Positions 1 through 12,796 of a stretch of 64,000 bases of DNA are shown one piece after another; the first letter of the stretch is position 1; every line of letters begins with the position of its first letter. Under the pieces are notes generated by a model. The model searched no databases and was not told the DNA's origin. It saw nothing but the letters and a program-made list of their open reading frames with translations. A program made the translations under genes and the position numbers. The stretch comes from CAVSIP01 sp963728075 (GTDB taxonomy: Bacteria; Actinomycetota; Actinomycetes; JAFAQI01; DASSKL01), in the NCBI GenBank assembly GCA_963728075.1, contig CAVSIP010000004.1, positions 62,001-126,000 of the forward strand, read 5' to 3'.

Positions 1-80
1 TCGACCGGCTTCCCCCGCAGGGAACGAATGCGGGGCAAGGGGACCACGCGCCCGCCGGAAAGTCAAAGCCCCCTCCCCAC

Positions 81-150
81 CCCCTCCGGTGATCGTCTGC
101 GCGAGACCCGCCCTAGAAGGCGGCTCCCGTGCAGACGATCACCGAAGGGG
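81..150. repeat. Long inverted repeat upstream of mfd
   Basis: Two perfect 13-bp arms (88-100 and 131-143) face each other and extend outward with one mismatch to about 81-150. Between the arms sits a second small hairpin, CCGCC-CTAGAA-GGCGG (108-123). The structure ends about 30 bp before the mfd ATG at 183. There is no T-tract. It may end transcription from a gene left of the window, or be a repeat element. A GTG inside the right arm could extend mfd upstream, but the ATG at 183 fits Mfd N-termini better. Confidence 0.6.
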
Positions 151-182
151 GAGGGCGGCGGCTACGCTGGAGCCGATCCCTT

Positions 183-3734
<3,552 letters not shown>

Positions 3735-3738
<4 letters not shown>

Positions 3739-4751
3739 CCCGCACATCTCGCGGCCTGGGCCTGGCCGGGCTGGCGCTCGCCGGTGTGGTGGCTCTCACC
3801 GGCTGCAACACGGATGCCGGTGCGGCCGCGCTCGTCGGCAGCACGTCCATCGGTACCGGGCGGCTGGCAAGCATGGTCGACCGCACGTTCGCCGACCCGA
3901 ACGCCGAGCAGGTGGTCGGCACCAAGGCCGACTACCAGCGGCAGGCACTGGGCCGGCTCATCCAGTCGGTGCTGGTCCGCGACGCGGCGCAGCGCTACGG
4001 CGTGACGGTGACCGACGGCGAGGTCGACCAGCGGCTGAAGGAGTACGCCGACCAGGCGGGCGGCATGGACCAGCTCGTGGCGCAGGCGGAGAAGGCCGGC
4101 TACGCCAAGAGCGACCTGCAGGACCTGGTTCGCGACAACCTGCTGCAGGAGAAGCTCGGGCTTGCGCTCACCAAGGACCAGAACGTCCCCGAGTCGCAGC
4201 TGCGGGCCCTCTACCAGCAGCACCTCGACGAGTTCGACCGCGTCCACGCGGCGCACATCCTCGTCAAGGACAAGGCGACTGCGGAGCGGATCCTTGCGCA
4301 GGTGAAGGCGAACCCGTCGTCGTTCGCCGCGCTCGCCAAGGAGTACTCCACCGACACCGGGTCGGCCGCCCAGGGCGGTGACCTCGGCTGGGCCGGCCCG
4401 TCGCGCTACGTCCAGTCGTTCAGCGACGCGATCTTCAAGGCCGAGCCGGGCAGCTACCTGATCGTGCAGTCGCAGTACGGCTGGCACGTGGTGCACGTCA
4501 TCGCGCACCAGAAGCAGACGTTCGCCCAGGTTCGCGACCGGTTGCGCGCGGTCGTCCTGCAGCAGCCGATCCAGCAGGCCATGCAGCAGGTGCTTGCTGC
4601 CGAGGCCAAGCGGCTGGGCGTGCACGTCAACCCGCGGTTCGGCCGGTACGACGCCAGCAGCGCATCCGTGGTTGCCGGCAAGGACACCCTGAGCAAGCCG
4701 GCGAGCGGATCGAGCAGCCCGCCCGCGGGCCAGACCGGCACCACGGGCTGA
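3735..4751 (+). CDS. SurA/PrsA-like peptidyl-prolyl isomerase lipoprotein
   Basis: Predicted extracytoplasmic foldase of 338 residues. The GTG start overlaps the mfd stop and is preceded by GGAAGGAAG. A short signal peptide ends in the lipobox LTGC with Cys at about residue 24, so a membrane-anchored lipoprotein is expected. Residues 30-160 are helical and SurA_N-like. A parvulin (PPIC) domain spans about 165-262, from HAAHILV to GWHVVHV. The C-terminal tail is Ser/Gly/Pro-rich. The gene is translationally coupled between mfd and mazG, a common actinobacterial order. Substrates are unknown. Confidence 0.88.
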
Positions 4752-4754
4752 GCC

Positions 4755-5867
4755 GTGACCGACCGGGTGGTGCTCGTCGCCACGACCCACCGGGTCGCGC
4801 CCGGTCTGCTGTCCTGGGACGCCTGGCAGGCGTTGCGGGAGGGGCCGGTCCTCACCGGTGCCCCCGACCATCCGCAGCTGCCGGCGCTCGACGTCGCCGG
4901 CGTGACCGTCGAGGTGGTGCCGGCCGACGGTGGCCCGCGCGCGCTGGCGGCCACCGTGCGCGAGCGGGCACGCGGCGGCACGGCGGTGTGGCTGGCGGCG
5001 CCGGACGGCGACGAGGCCGTCGTCCGCGAGCTCGGCCGGCTGGTCACCCCCAGCGGCGGCGTCGAGATCGAGGTGGTCTACGGCTCCTACGACGTGCCGG
5101 GCGCCCGGTTGCTCGACGTGGTCGCGACCATGGACCGGCTGCGCTCACCCGGCGGTTGCCCGTGGGACGCGCAGCAGACGCACGAGAGCCTTGCGCCGTA
5201 CCTCATCGAGGAGGCGTACGAGACGCTCGACGCGATCGAGCGCGGTGACCGGGCGGCCCTGCGCGAGGAGCTCGGTGACGTGCTGCTGCAGGTCGCGTTC
5301 CACTCCCGCGTCGCGGAGGAGGCGGGGGAGGACGAGCGCTGGTCGATCGACGACGTGGCCGGCGACCTCGTCGACAAGCTCGTCCGCCGCCATCCGCACG
5401 TGTTCGGCGACCGGTCGGTGAGCAGCGCCGCCGAGGTGCAGGACAACTGGGACGTCATCAAGGCGGCGGAGAAGCAGCGCTCGTCCGTCACCGAGGGCGT
5501 CCCGCTCGGGCAGGCGGCGCTCACGCTCGCGGCGACCTTGCAGCGCAAGGCCGGCAAGGCGGGGTTGCCACCGTCGCTGCTGTCACCCGAGGTGGCGGCC
5601 ACCGAGACGCCGGCGCAGGCCGTCGGGGTGGCTGCGGCTGCCGCCGAGGACCGCGCCAGCGTCGACGCCGTCGGCGAGCTGCTGTGGACCGCGGTCGTCC
5701 TCGCGCGTTCGCTGGACGTCGACCCGGAGGCCGCGCTGCGCGGCCGGTCCCGCGCGTTCCGCGACCGGCTCTCGACCGTCGAGCGGGCCGCCCGCGACGC
5801 CGGACTGGACCCGACGACGCTGGACGCCCGGGAGTGGGAGCAGCGCTGGCACGGGGGCGGCGCGTAG
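4755..5867 (+). CDS. mazG: MazG family nucleoside triphosphate pyrophosphohydrolase
   Basis: Hydrolyses (d)NTPs to monophosphates and pyrophosphate, a house-cleaning role. The GTG start lies 3 nt after the preceding stop. The protein has 370 residues: an N-terminal region of about 125 residues found in actinobacterial members, then the MazG core beginning at RSPGGCPWDAQQTHESL (about residue 133), with the metal-binding EEAYE and the EELGDVLLQV motif. HPHVFGD and WDVIKAAEK follow, both typical of the family. A C-terminal half-repeat (about 270-365) lacks the acidic metal ligands. Confidence 0.92.
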   Translation: MTDRVVLVATTHRVAPGLLSWDAWQALREGPVLTGAPDHPQLPALDVAGVTVEVVPADGGPRALAATVRERARGGTAVWLAAPDGDEAVVRELGRLVTPSGGVEIEVVYGSYDVPGARLLDVVATMDRLRSPGGCPWDAQQTHESLAPYLIEEAYETLDAIERGDRAALREELGDVLLQVAFHSRVAEEAGEDERWSIDDVAGDLVDKLVRRHPHVFGDRSVSSAAEVQDNWDVIKAAEKQRSSVTEGVPLGQAALTLAATLQRKAGKAGLPPSLLSPEVAATETPAQAVGVAAAAAEDRASVDAVGELLWTAVVLARSLDVDPEAALRGRSRAFRDRLSTVERAARDAGLDPTTLDAREWEQRWHGGGA

Positions 5868-5878
5868 CGTTCGCGGGC

Positions 5879-7489
5879 ATGGCCGACGCCGACTTCCCCG
5901 CCCTTGCCACGGACGCGTTCGAGTACCTGCTGCGCAGTGACCCCGAGGGTGCGACGTACCTGGGGGACCACCGGTACGACGCGCTGCTGACCGACCGGAG
6001 CACGCCCGGGGTGACCGCGGCACGCGACGCGTCGGCCGCCCACCTCGGCCGGCTCGCCGGCGTCGACGGCAGCGCCCTCGACGCCGAGGCTCGGGTCGAC
6101 CTGGCGATGCTGCGCGGGCTGCTCGAGCGCCGGGTCTTCGAGGCGGACGCCCTGGCGGAGCAGACCTGGAACCCGATGGTGTACAACCCCGGCGACGCGC
6201 TGTACCCGCTGCTCACCCGGGACGTGCCGTCGCGGCCCGAGCGGCTGCGCGCCATCACGGCGCGGCTGCACGCCCTGCCGGACCTGCTCGCCACCGCGGA
6301 GCGCGAGCTGGCCGAGCCACCCCGCGTCCACGTCGAGACGGCACTGGCCCAGCACGCGGGCGCGGTGGCCATGGTGCGCGACGAGGTGGCGCGGATGGCC
6401 GCCGAGGAGCCCGCGCTGGTGCGCGAGGTCGAGGCGGCCCAGCAGGCGGCAATCGCCGCGCTGGACCGCCACGAGCAGCTGCTGCAGCGGCTGCTCGACG
6501 GGCCGCACCGCGACTTCCGGCTGGGCGAGGAGCGGTTCGGGCGCAAGCTCGGGCTGGTGCTGCAGTCGCCGCTGGGTGCGGCGACGGTGCTGCGCCGCGC
6601 GTACGAGAACCTCGACACGGTCACCGAGCAGCTGCACGAGGCCGCGCGGGCGTACCTCGGCCCGGACGCGACGGGTGCCCCGGCCGAGGTGATCCGCGCG
6701 GCTCTGGACCGGGTGGCGCAGACCCGCCCGGACGACACGACGATCGTCGCCGAGGCGGAGCAGGCGTACCGCGACTGCGTCGACACCGTCCGCCGGCTCG
6801 GGCTCGTCACGATCCCGGACGACCCCGTACGGGTCGAGGTGATGCCGGAGTTCCGCCGCGGGGTGGCGGTCGCGTACTGCGACCCGCCGGGGCCGCTCGA
6901 GGACGGCGGCGTCACCTCGTTCGCCATCTCGCCCACCCCGGCGGACTGGTCACCGGAGCGGGTCGCGTCGTTCTACCGCGAGTACAACTCCGCCATGGTC
7001 GTGAACCTGGCCGTGCACGAGGCGATGCCGGGCCACGTCCTGCAGCTGGCCGTCGCCCGCCGGTTCCGCGGGCCGACACCCGTCCGCCGTGCGTTCTGGA
7101 ACGGACCGTTCGTGGAGGGGTGGGCGGTGCACGCCGAGCGGCTCATGGCCGAGGCCGGCCACGGCGGGCTGCCCGTCCGCCTGCAGCAGCTGAAGATGCA
7201 GCTGCGCATGAGCATCAACGCGATCCTCGACGCCGAGGTCCACGCCGGGGACCTGACCGAGGCGCAGGCGCTGGAGCTGATGACCGTACGCGGCTTCCAG
7301 GAGGAGGGCGAGGCGGTCGGCAAGTGGCGCCGGGCCTGCCTCACCAGCGCGCAGCTGTCCACGTACTTCGTCGGCTACATCGAGCTCGCGGACCTCTTCG
7401 CCACCCTCGGCCCGCTGGACAGCTACGACGAGGTCCTCGCCCACGGCTCCCCACCGCCGTCCCTGCTCGGCTCGCTCCTGCAGCGCTGA
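5879..7489 (+). CDS. DUF885 family (M32-like fold) zinc-dependent protein
   Basis: A 536-residue protein of the DUF885 family, putative zinc metallopeptidases. The motif VHEAMPGH (about residue 380) is the family's HExxxH-type zinc site, and the downstream FVEGWAVHAERLM supplies the Glu-containing helix. No signal peptide is visible from the ATG at 5879, so the protein is probably cytoplasmic. It starts 11 nt after mazG and is likely co-transcribed. The substrate is not known for this family in actinobacteria. Confidence 0.82.
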   Translation: MADADFPALATDAFEYLLRSDPEGATYLGDHRYDALLTDRSTPGVTAARDASAAHLGRLAGVDGSALDAEARVDLAMLRGLLERRVFEADALAEQTWNPMVYNPGDALYPLLTRDVPSRPERLRAITARLHALPDLLATAERELAEPPRVHVETALAQHAGAVAMVRDEVARMAAEEPALVREVEAAQQAAIAALDRHEQLLQRLLDGPHRDFRLGEERFGRKLGLVLQSPLGAATVLRRAYENLDTVTEQLHEAARAYLGPDATGAPAEVIRAALDRVAQTRPDDTTIVAEAEQAYRDCVDTVRRLGLVTIPDDPVRVEVMPEFRRGVAVAYCDPPGPLEDGGVTSFAISPTPADWSPERVASFYREYNSAMVVNLAVHEAMPGHVLQLAVARRFRGPTPVRRAFWNGPFVEGWAVHAERLMAEAGHGGLPVRLQQLKMQLRMSINAILDAEVHAGDLTEAQALELMTVRGFQEEGEAVGKWRRACLTSAQLSTYFVGYIELADLFATLGPLDSYDEVLAHGSPPPSLLGSLLQR

Positions 7490-7526
7490 CCCCCCATCCC
7501 CGCCTTCGTGCGGCTGGTGGGGGTCA
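7487..7526 (+). terminator. Candidate terminator before eno
   Basis: Inverted repeat TGACCCCC (7487-7494) and GGGGGTCA (7519-7526) around a 24-nt GC-rich loop. It begins on the DUF885 stop codon and lies about 110 bp before eno. There is no T-run, which is usual for high-GC actinobacteria. It probably separates eno from the upstream operon. Confidence 0.4.
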
Positions 7527-7636
7527 AACGATCTCCAGGAGCCCCAGCTGGCCGCATGAAGGCGGTCAGGGGGCGCACGAAGGTGGGGTGGCGCGCCCTG
7601 CACGGGTGGGCCGCCATGCCCGGTTACGCTGCTTTC

Positions 7637-8914
7637 ATGCCTTCGATCGACGCCGTCGGCGCGCGGGAGATCCTCGACTCGCGCGGCAACCCCACCATCG
7701 AGGTCGAGGTCGCTCTCGACGACGGGACGATCAGCCGCGCCGCGGTCCCGAGCGGCGCGTCGACGGGCAAGTTCGAGGCGGTCGAGCTGCGCGACGGCGG
7801 TGACCGGTACGGCGGCAAGGGCGTGCAGAAGGCCGTCGCGGCGGTCCTCGACGAGATCGGCCCGGAGCTGGTCGGGTACGAGGCGACCGAGCAGCGCATC
7901 GTCGACCAGACCCTGCTCGACCTCGACGGCACCCCGGACAAGTCCAAGCTCGGCGCGAACGCCGTCCTCGGGGTCTCCCTCGCGGTCGCGCGCGCGGCGT
8001 CGGAGTCCACCGGGCTGCCGCTGTTCCGCTACGTCGGCGGGCCGAACGCGCACGTGCTGCCCGTCCCGATGATGAACATCCTCAACGGCGGCGCGCACGC
8101 CGACAGCAACGTCGACATCCAGGAGTTCATGATCGCGCCGATCGGCGCGGCCACGTTCACCGAGGCGGTGCGCTGGGGCGCGGAGGTCTACCACGCGCTC
8201 AAGGCCGTGCTGAAGACGCGCGGACTCGGTACCGGCCTCGGCGACGAGGGCGGGTTCGCCCCCGACCTGCCGAGCAACCGGGAGGCGATCGACCTCATCC
8301 TCGAGGCGATCGGCAAGGCCGGGCTCCGGCCCGGCGACGACGTCGCCCTCGCGCTCGACGCCGCCGCCACCGAGTTCGCGGCCGACGGCGGGTACCGGTT
8401 CGAGTCGGCGACGAAGTCCGCCGACGAGCTGACCGCCTACTACGAGGACCTCGTCGCCTCGTACCCGATCGTCTCCATCGAGGACCCGCTCGGCGAGGAG
8501 GACTGGGCGGGCTGGCAGCGGCTGACCGCCGTCCTCGGCGGCCGGGTGCAGATCGTCGGCGACGACCTGTTCGTCACCAACCCCGAGCGGCTCGGCCGCG
8601 GCATCCGCGAGCAGTCGGCGAACGCCCTGCTCGTCAAGGTGAACCAGATCGGCACGCTCACCGAGACCCTCGACGCCGTCGCGCTCGCGCACCGGGCCGG
8701 CTTCCGGTGCATGATGAGCCACCGCTCCGGCGAGACCGAGGACACCACGATCGCGGACCTGGCCGTCGCCACCGACTGCGGGCAGCTCAAGACCGGTGCG
8801 CCCGCCCGGTCGGAGCGGGTGGCGAAGTACAACCAGCTGCTGCGCATCGAGGAGGAGCTCGACGACGCGGCCCGCTACGCCGGCGCGGGCGCGTTCCCCC
8901 GGTTCCGGGGCTGA
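7637..8914 (+). CDS. eno: Enolase (phosphopyruvate hydratase)
   Basis: Converts 2-phosphoglycerate to phosphoenolpyruvate in glycolysis; cytoplasmic. The protein is 425 residues, full family length. Signature segments are present: SGASTGKFEAVELRDG near the N-terminus, the metal ligands in ALDAAATEF and SIEDPLGEEDW, GDDLFVTN, the catalytic Lys in LVKVNQIGTL, and MMSHRSGETEDTTIADLAVA. The ATG at 7637 (MPSIDAVGAREILDSRGNPT) matches known N-termini; the longer open frame upstream is not coding. The ftsB-like gene follows 2 nt after the stop. Confidence 0.98.
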   Translation: MPSIDAVGAREILDSRGNPTIEVEVALDDGTISRAAVPSGASTGKFEAVELRDGGDRYGGKGVQKAVAAVLDEIGPELVGYEATEQRIVDQTLLDLDGTPDKSKLGANAVLGVSLAVARAASESTGLPLFRYVGGPNAHVLPVPMMNILNGGAHADSNVDIQEFMIAPIGAATFTEAVRWGAEVYHALKAVLKTRGLGTGLGDEGGFAPDLPSNREAIDLILEAIGKAGLRPGDDVALALDAAATEFAADGGYRFESATKSADELTAYYEDLVASYPIVSIEDPLGEEDWAGWQRLTAVLGGRVQIVGDDLFVTNPERLGRGIREQSANALLVKVNQIGTLTETLDAVALAHRAGFRCMMSHRSGETEDTTIADLAVATDCGQLKTGAPARSERVAKYNQLLRIEEELDDAARYAGAGAFPRFRG

Positions 8915-8916
8915 CG

Positions 8917-9405
8917 ATGGGTGCCACGCACGACCGTCGTCCGGGGCGCACCCGGGCGAGCCGGCCCGTGCGTCGGACGGCGCGCGGTGCGAAGCAGGCC
9001 GCGCCCTCCGCGGAGGCGGCCCGGCCGGTGCTCACCGGTCGGGTGGCGGTGCTGGCCATCGTCCTCGCGGTCGTGCTGCTGGCGCTCGCGCTGCCGCTGA
9101 AGGTGTACCTGTCGCAGCGTGCGGCGATCGGCCACCTGGCGGCGCAGACCAAGGCGCAGAGCCAGCGGGTGGCACAGCTCAAGGCGATGCAGCACCGCTG
9201 GAACGACCCTGCGTACGTCGCCGCGCAGGCCCGGGAGCGGCTGCACTACGTGTTCCCCGGCGAGACCGCGTACGTCGTGCTCGGCAACGACGGCAAGCCG
9301 CTGAGCTCCGCCGGCGAGGACTTCGGCACGGATCCGCAGCAGGCGGCCCAGCAGCCGTGGTACTCGCACCTGTGGGCGAGCAGCCAGGCGGCGGCGCGCC
9401 GGTGA
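8917..9405 (+). CDS. FtsB/DivIC-type septum formation initiator protein
   Basis: A 162-residue bitopic membrane protein. A basic cytoplasmic N-terminus (about 40 residues) is followed by one membrane helix (VAVLAIVLAVVLLALALPL, about residues 45-63). A short coiled coil comes next (about 68-90), then a conserved WNDPAYVAAQARERLHYVFPGE segment typical of actinobacterial DivIC/FtsB. The likely role is the FtsB-like partner of FtsL/FtsQ at the division septum. It sits 2 nt after eno and overlaps the DUF501 start by 4 bp, the standard actinobacterial arrangement. Confidence 0.88.
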   Translation: MGATHDRRPGRTRASRPVRRTARGAKQAAPSAEAARPVLTGRVAVLAIVLAVVLLALALPLKVYLSQRAAIGHLAAQTKAQSQRVAQLKAMQHRWNDPAYVAAQARERLHYVFPGETAYVVLGNDGKPLSSAGEDFGTDPQQAAQQPWYSHLWASSQAAARR

Positions 9406-9887
9406 CCGACGACCGCACGGTCGCGGTCGTCAGCGCCCAGCTCGGCCGGCCGGCCCGGGGCGTACGGGCGGTCGCCCATCGCTGCACCTGCGGGCTGCCG
9501 GACGTCGTCGAGACCGCCCCCCGGCTGCCGGACGGCACCCCGTTCCCCACCCTGTTCTGGCTGACCTGTCCCCGGGCCGGTGCGGAGGTCGGCCGGCTGG
9601 AGGGCTCCGGGCTGATGCGTGAGATGACCGAGCGGCTCGCGGCCGACCCGGACGTCCGCGAGCGGTACGCGGCAGCGCACGCCGACTACCTGCGCCGCCG
9701 CGACGCCATCGAGCCGCTGGGCACCGACGTCAGTGCCGGTGGCATGCCCGACCGGGTCAAGTGCCTGCACGTGCTCGTCGCGCACGCGCTCGCCACCGGG
9801 CCGGGGGTCAACCCGTTCGGCGACGAGGCGCTGGCCGCCATGCCGGACTGGGGTGCGCACGGGCCGTGCGTGGACGTGGCCCCGTGA
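9402..9887 (+). CDS. DUF501 family protein
   Basis: A 161-residue protein of a conserved actinobacterial family of unknown function found between ftsB-like and ppx genes. CTCGLPDVVETAPRL and FPTLFWLTCPRA near the N-terminus, and the Cys/His-containing RVKCLHVLVAHALATG near residues 118-133, are the family's conserved blocks. The conserved Cys and His suggest metal binding, which is inference. The start GTG overlaps the previous stop, and the next gene overlaps this one by 4 bp. Confidence 0.85.
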   Translation: MTDDRTVAVVSAQLGRPARGVRAVAHRCTCGLPDVVETAPRLPDGTPFPTLFWLTCPRAGAEVGRLEGSGLMREMTERLAADPDVRERYAAAHADYLRRRDAIEPLGTDVSAGGMPDRVKCLHVLVAHALATGPGVNPFGDEALAAMPDWGAHGPCVDVAP

Positions 9888-10801
9888 CCCGGGTCGCCGC
9901 GCTGGACTGCGGGACGAACTCCCTGCGCCTGCTGGTCGCGGACGTCGACGGAGGGACGCTCACCGACGTCGTGCGCGACATGGAGATCGTCCGGCTGGGT
10001 CAGGGCGTCGACCGGACGGGCCGGTTCGCACCCGAGGCGCTCGCGCGGACCCTGGACGTGCTCGGGCGGTACGCCGCCGACGTCCGGCGGCTCGGCGCCG
10101 AACGGGTACGGATGGTCGCCACGTCGGCGACCCGCGACGCGGCGAACCGGGACGAGTTCGTGTCGGGGGTGCACGACCTGCTGGGCGTCGAGCCGGAGGT
10201 GGTCAGCGGCGACGAGGAGGCGGCCCTGTCGTTCGCGGGCGCGACCCGCGACCTCTCCGGCGGGTCGCTGCCGCCGCCGTACCTCGTCGTCGACATCGGC
10301 GGCGGCTCCACCGAGTTCGTGCTCGGCACCGACCGGGTCGAAGCGGGCCGGTCGGTGGACATCGGCTGCGTGCGGATGAGCGAGCGGCACTTCGCCGCCG
10401 ATCCCCCGGACCCGGCCGAGGTCGCCGCGGCGGTCGCGGACATCGATGCCGCGATCGAGCAGGCTGCCGAGGTCGTCCCGCTGGGGGAGGCTCGCACGCT
10501 CGTCGGTCTCGCCGGCTCGGTGACCACCGTCGCCGGCATCGCCCTCGGGCTCCCGGCGTACGACCCGGCCGCGATCCATCACACCCGCATCCCCACCGCG
10601 CAGGTCGCCGCGGTCAGCGAGCGGCTGCTGGCGATGACCCGCGAGGAGCGCGCCGCCATCCCGGTCATGCACCCGGGGCGGGTCGACGTCATCGCGGCCG
10701 GCGCGCTGGTGCTGCGGCTGATCCTCGAGCGGACCGGCCTGCCCGAGGTCGTCGCCTCCGAGCACGACATCCTCGACGGGATCGCCTGGTCGCTGGTGTA
10801 G
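9884..10801 (+). CDS. ppx: Ppx/GppA family exopolyphosphatase
   Basis: Predicted exopolyphosphatase or pppGpp phosphohydrolase of the actin-like ASKHA fold. The 305 residues include the phosphate-binding motif ALDCGTNSLRLLV at residues 5-17, the central SGDEEAALSF, and the second phosphate motif VDIGGGSTEFVLG (about 135-147). This is the short, two-domain form common in actinobacteria; the C-terminal HD domain of E. coli Ppx is absent. It is the last gene of the eno-linked operon. Confidence 0.92.
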   Translation: MTRVAALDCGTNSLRLLVADVDGGTLTDVVRDMEIVRLGQGVDRTGRFAPEALARTLDVLGRYAADVRRLGAERVRMVATSATRDAANRDEFVSGVHDLLGVEPEVVSGDEEAALSFAGATRDLSGGSLPPPYLVVDIGGGSTEFVLGTDRVEAGRSVDIGCVRMSERHFAADPPDPAEVAAAVADIDAAIEQAAEVVPLGEARTLVGLAGSVTTVAGIALGLPAYDPAAIHHTRIPTAQVAAVSERLLAMTREERAAIPVMHPGRVDVIAAGALVLRLILERTGLPEVVASEHDILDGIAWSLV

Positions 10802-10866
10802 CCCGCCGCCGCCGTGGATGCAGGGCTCCCTGGGCGTCTGAGCCTCGTGTGGTTAGGTGACGGCTC

Positions 10867-11553
10867 ATGGGAGAGCACGTCACCTTCCCGAGCAACGGGG
10901 ACACCGCCGAGGGCCACCTCTCGCTGCCGTCGGGGAGCGGGCCCGGCATCATCGTCATCCAGGAGTGGTGGGGTCTCGTGCCCCATATCGAGGAGCTCGC
11001 CGACCGGTTCGCCGCAGCCGGGTTCGTCGCGCTGGCGCCGGACCTCTACCACGGCGAGAAGACCACCGAGCCGGACGAGGCGGGCAAGCTCATGATGAGC
11101 CTGCGGATGGACCGGGCCGCCAAGGACATCGCCGGTGCAGCGGACTACCTCGCCGGCCGGCCGGAGACCTCCGGTGAGCGGATCGGGGTGGTGGGGTTCT
11201 GCATGGGCGGCACGCTCGCCCTGTGGACGCCGACCATCACCGACCGGGTGAGCGCTGCGGTCGGCTTCTACCCCGCGCCGTTCCGCGGGTGGGGCGACCT
11301 GGACACCGCCTGGGCGCGCTACCGGGGCAAGGCCGCCGTCGTGCACGCCGCCGAGGGTGACGGCGGGACGGGTGCGGAGCACGTCCAGCAGGCCGCCACG
11401 GCGATCCGCGACTCTGGCGGGGACGTGGCCCTGTACGACTACGCCGGCAGCCAGCACGCGTTCTTCAACGACACCCGGCCGCAGGTGTACGACCAGGCGG
11501 CCGCGGAGCAGGCCTGGGAGCGTACGCTCGCGTTCTTCCGCGACCGGCTGTGA
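10867..11553 (+). CDS. Dienelactone hydrolase family protein
   Basis: Alpha/beta-hydrolase of 228 residues. The nucleophile elbow is GFCMGG (Cys at about residue 115), as in dienelactone hydrolase. GSQHAFFND supplies the catalytic His near residue 197, and an Asp in HAAEGDGG is the likely third member. The N-terminal QEWWG is conserved in the family. Substrate specificity cannot be assigned because no chlorocatechol pathway genes are nearby. It overlaps the following glycosylase start by 4 bp. Confidence 0.88.
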   Translation: MGEHVTFPSNGDTAEGHLSLPSGSGPGIIVIQEWWGLVPHIEELADRFAAAGFVALAPDLYHGEKTTEPDEAGKLMMSLRMDRAAKDIAGAADYLAGRPETSGERIGVVGFCMGGTLALWTPTITDRVSAAVGFYPAPFRGWGDLDTAWARYRGKAAVVHAAEGDGGTGAEHVQQAATAIRDSGGDVALYDYAGSQHAFFNDTRPQVYDQAAAEQAWERTLAFFRDRL

Positions 11554-12341
11554 CCGTACGGCCCGGGACCGGCTGGCCCGGGGACGTGGCCAGTGGCACG
11601 ACCCCGGTGGCGCGCAACGCCGCCGACGTACGCCGGCTCGCGCACAGCGCCCCGTCCCTGGACCACCTGTCCGGCCGGGTGTCCGTGTGCGGCGCCTGCC
11701 CCCGCCTGGTGGAGTGGCGCGAGCAGACCGCCCAGGAGAAGCGAGCGGCCTTCCGCGACGAGCGCTACTGGGGCCGGCCGATCGCCGGCTGGGGTGCTGC
11801 CCGGCCGCGGATCCTTCTCGTCGGCCTGGCGCCCGCCGCGCACGGCGGCAACCGGACCGGGCGCATCTTCACCGGGGACCGCAGCGGCGACTGGCTGTTC
11901 GCCGCCCTGCATCGGGCCGGGCTCGCGAGACGCCCGACCAGTACGCACGCCGGCGACGGGCAGCAGCTGGTGCACACCCGCATGCTGGCTGCCGTACGGT
12001 GCGCCCCGCCGGCGAACAAGCCGACGACCGAGGAGCGGGACACCTGCCGCCCGTGGATGAGCCAAGAGCTGGCCGAGATCGCGCCGTCCCTGCGGGTCGC
12101 GGTCGCCCTGGGTGGCTTCGCCTGGACCGCCCTGTGGCCCGCTCTGCAGGACGCCGGCCGGGGCCTGCCCTCCCGGCGGCCGGCGTTCGGTCACGGCGTC
12201 GAGGTGCAGCTGGACGACGGCCTCGTCGTCCTCGGGTGCTACCACCCCAGCCAGCAGAACACCTTCACCGGGCGGCTCACCGAGGCGATGCTCGACGAGA
12301 TCTTCGTTACTGCGCGTAATCACGCACAACTAGTCGGGTAA
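11550..12341 (+). CDS. Uracil-DNA glycosylase, family 5 (UdgB-like)
   Basis: Predicted base-excision repair enzyme of 263 residues that removes uracil or other deaminated bases. CGACPRLVEWRE and later CAPPANKP provide Cys ligands expected for the 4Fe-4S cluster of family 4/5 enzymes. The active-site loop GLAPAAHGGNRTGRIFTGD lacks the usual acidic residue of families 1 and 4, as in family 5. HPSQQNTFTGRLTE is the C-terminal motif. GTG start overlapping the hydrolase stop. The gene ends at the edge of the repeat-containing gap. Confidence 0.87.
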   Translation: MTVRPGTGWPGDVASGTTPVARNAADVRRLAHSAPSLDHLSGRVSVCGACPRLVEWREQTAQEKRAAFRDERYWGRPIAGWGAARPRILLVGLAPAAHGGNRTGRIFTGDRSGDWLFAALHRAGLARRPTSTHAGDGQQLVHTRMLAAVRCAPPANKPTTEERDTCRPWMSQELAEIAPSLRVAVALGGFAWTALWPALQDAGRGLPSRRPAFGHGVEVQLDDGLVVLGCYHPSQQNTFTGRLTEAMLDEIFVTARNHAQLVG

Positions 12342-12528
12342 CTACCGCCCTGGTGTCCCCAGACGGCCCAGTTGGGCGAAAGTTGTTAGCCCGTTTTCCC
12401 GCAAACCACTAGTGCATCCGGCGCATCTGCAGCAACATACGCACCGTTGCACGTCGGGCAGGGACCTGCCTGACACCTCTATCGGCAGCGACCGGGGCGA
12501 ACTTGAGGGCTCCGATCGGACTTTCTCG
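12342..12528. other. Gene-free convergent gap with two hairpins
   Basis: No protein gene is supported in this stretch downstream of the glycosylase gene. It is less GC-rich than its surroundings around 12370-12420. It contains an 8-bp hairpin, TCGGGCAG-GGAC-CTGCCTGA (12454-12473). A second hairpin arm pair, CTCCGA (12510-12515) and TCGGAG (12526-12531), touches the ribosome binding site of the first downstream micro-ORF. It could be the promoter and leader of the repeat array; no convincing -35/-10 pair was found. Confidence 0.4.
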
Positions 12529-12544
12529 GAGGGAGGCGATCTCG

Positions 12545-12571
12545 ATGCGTAACGGTCACATCTGGGCCTGA
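12545..12571 (+). CDS. Micro-ORF copy 1, peptide MRNGHIWA
   Basis: Eight codons plus TGA. GGGAGG ends 8 nt before the ATG, ideal spacing for translation initiation. This copy differs from the others only in its upstream flank, where TCGGAG pairs with CTCCGA 11 nt earlier and could occlude the ribosome binding site. I do not recognise the peptide. Translation is inferred only from the ribosome binding site and from exact repetition. Confidence 0.35.
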   Translation: MRNGHIWA

Positions 12572-12628
12572 GTCCCGAGCGACATCCGCGAACCACGTCC
12601 ACGTCGAGCGGTGAGGGAGGCGATCTCG

Positions 12629-12655
12629 ATGCGTAACGGTCACATCTGGGCCTGA
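12629..12655 (+). CDS. Micro-ORF copy 2, peptide MRNGHIWA
   Basis: Identical to copy 1, with the same GGGAGG at 8-nt spacing, 84 bp downstream. Preceded by the 42-bp spacer half of unit 1. Confidence 0.35.
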   Translation: MRNGHIWA

Positions 12656-12712
12656 GTCCCGAGCGACATCCGCGAACCACGTCCACGTCGAGCGGTGAGG
12701 GAGGCGATCTCG

Positions 12713-12739
12713 ATGCGTAACGGTCACATCTGGGCCTGA
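12713..12739 (+). CDS. Micro-ORF copy 3, peptide MRNGHIWA
   Basis: Identical to copies 1 and 2, including the ribosome binding site and spacer. Confidence 0.35.
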   Translation: MRNGHIWA

Positions 12740-12796
12740 GTCCCGAGCGACATCCGCGAACCACGTCCACGTCGAGCGGTGAGGGAGGCGATCTCG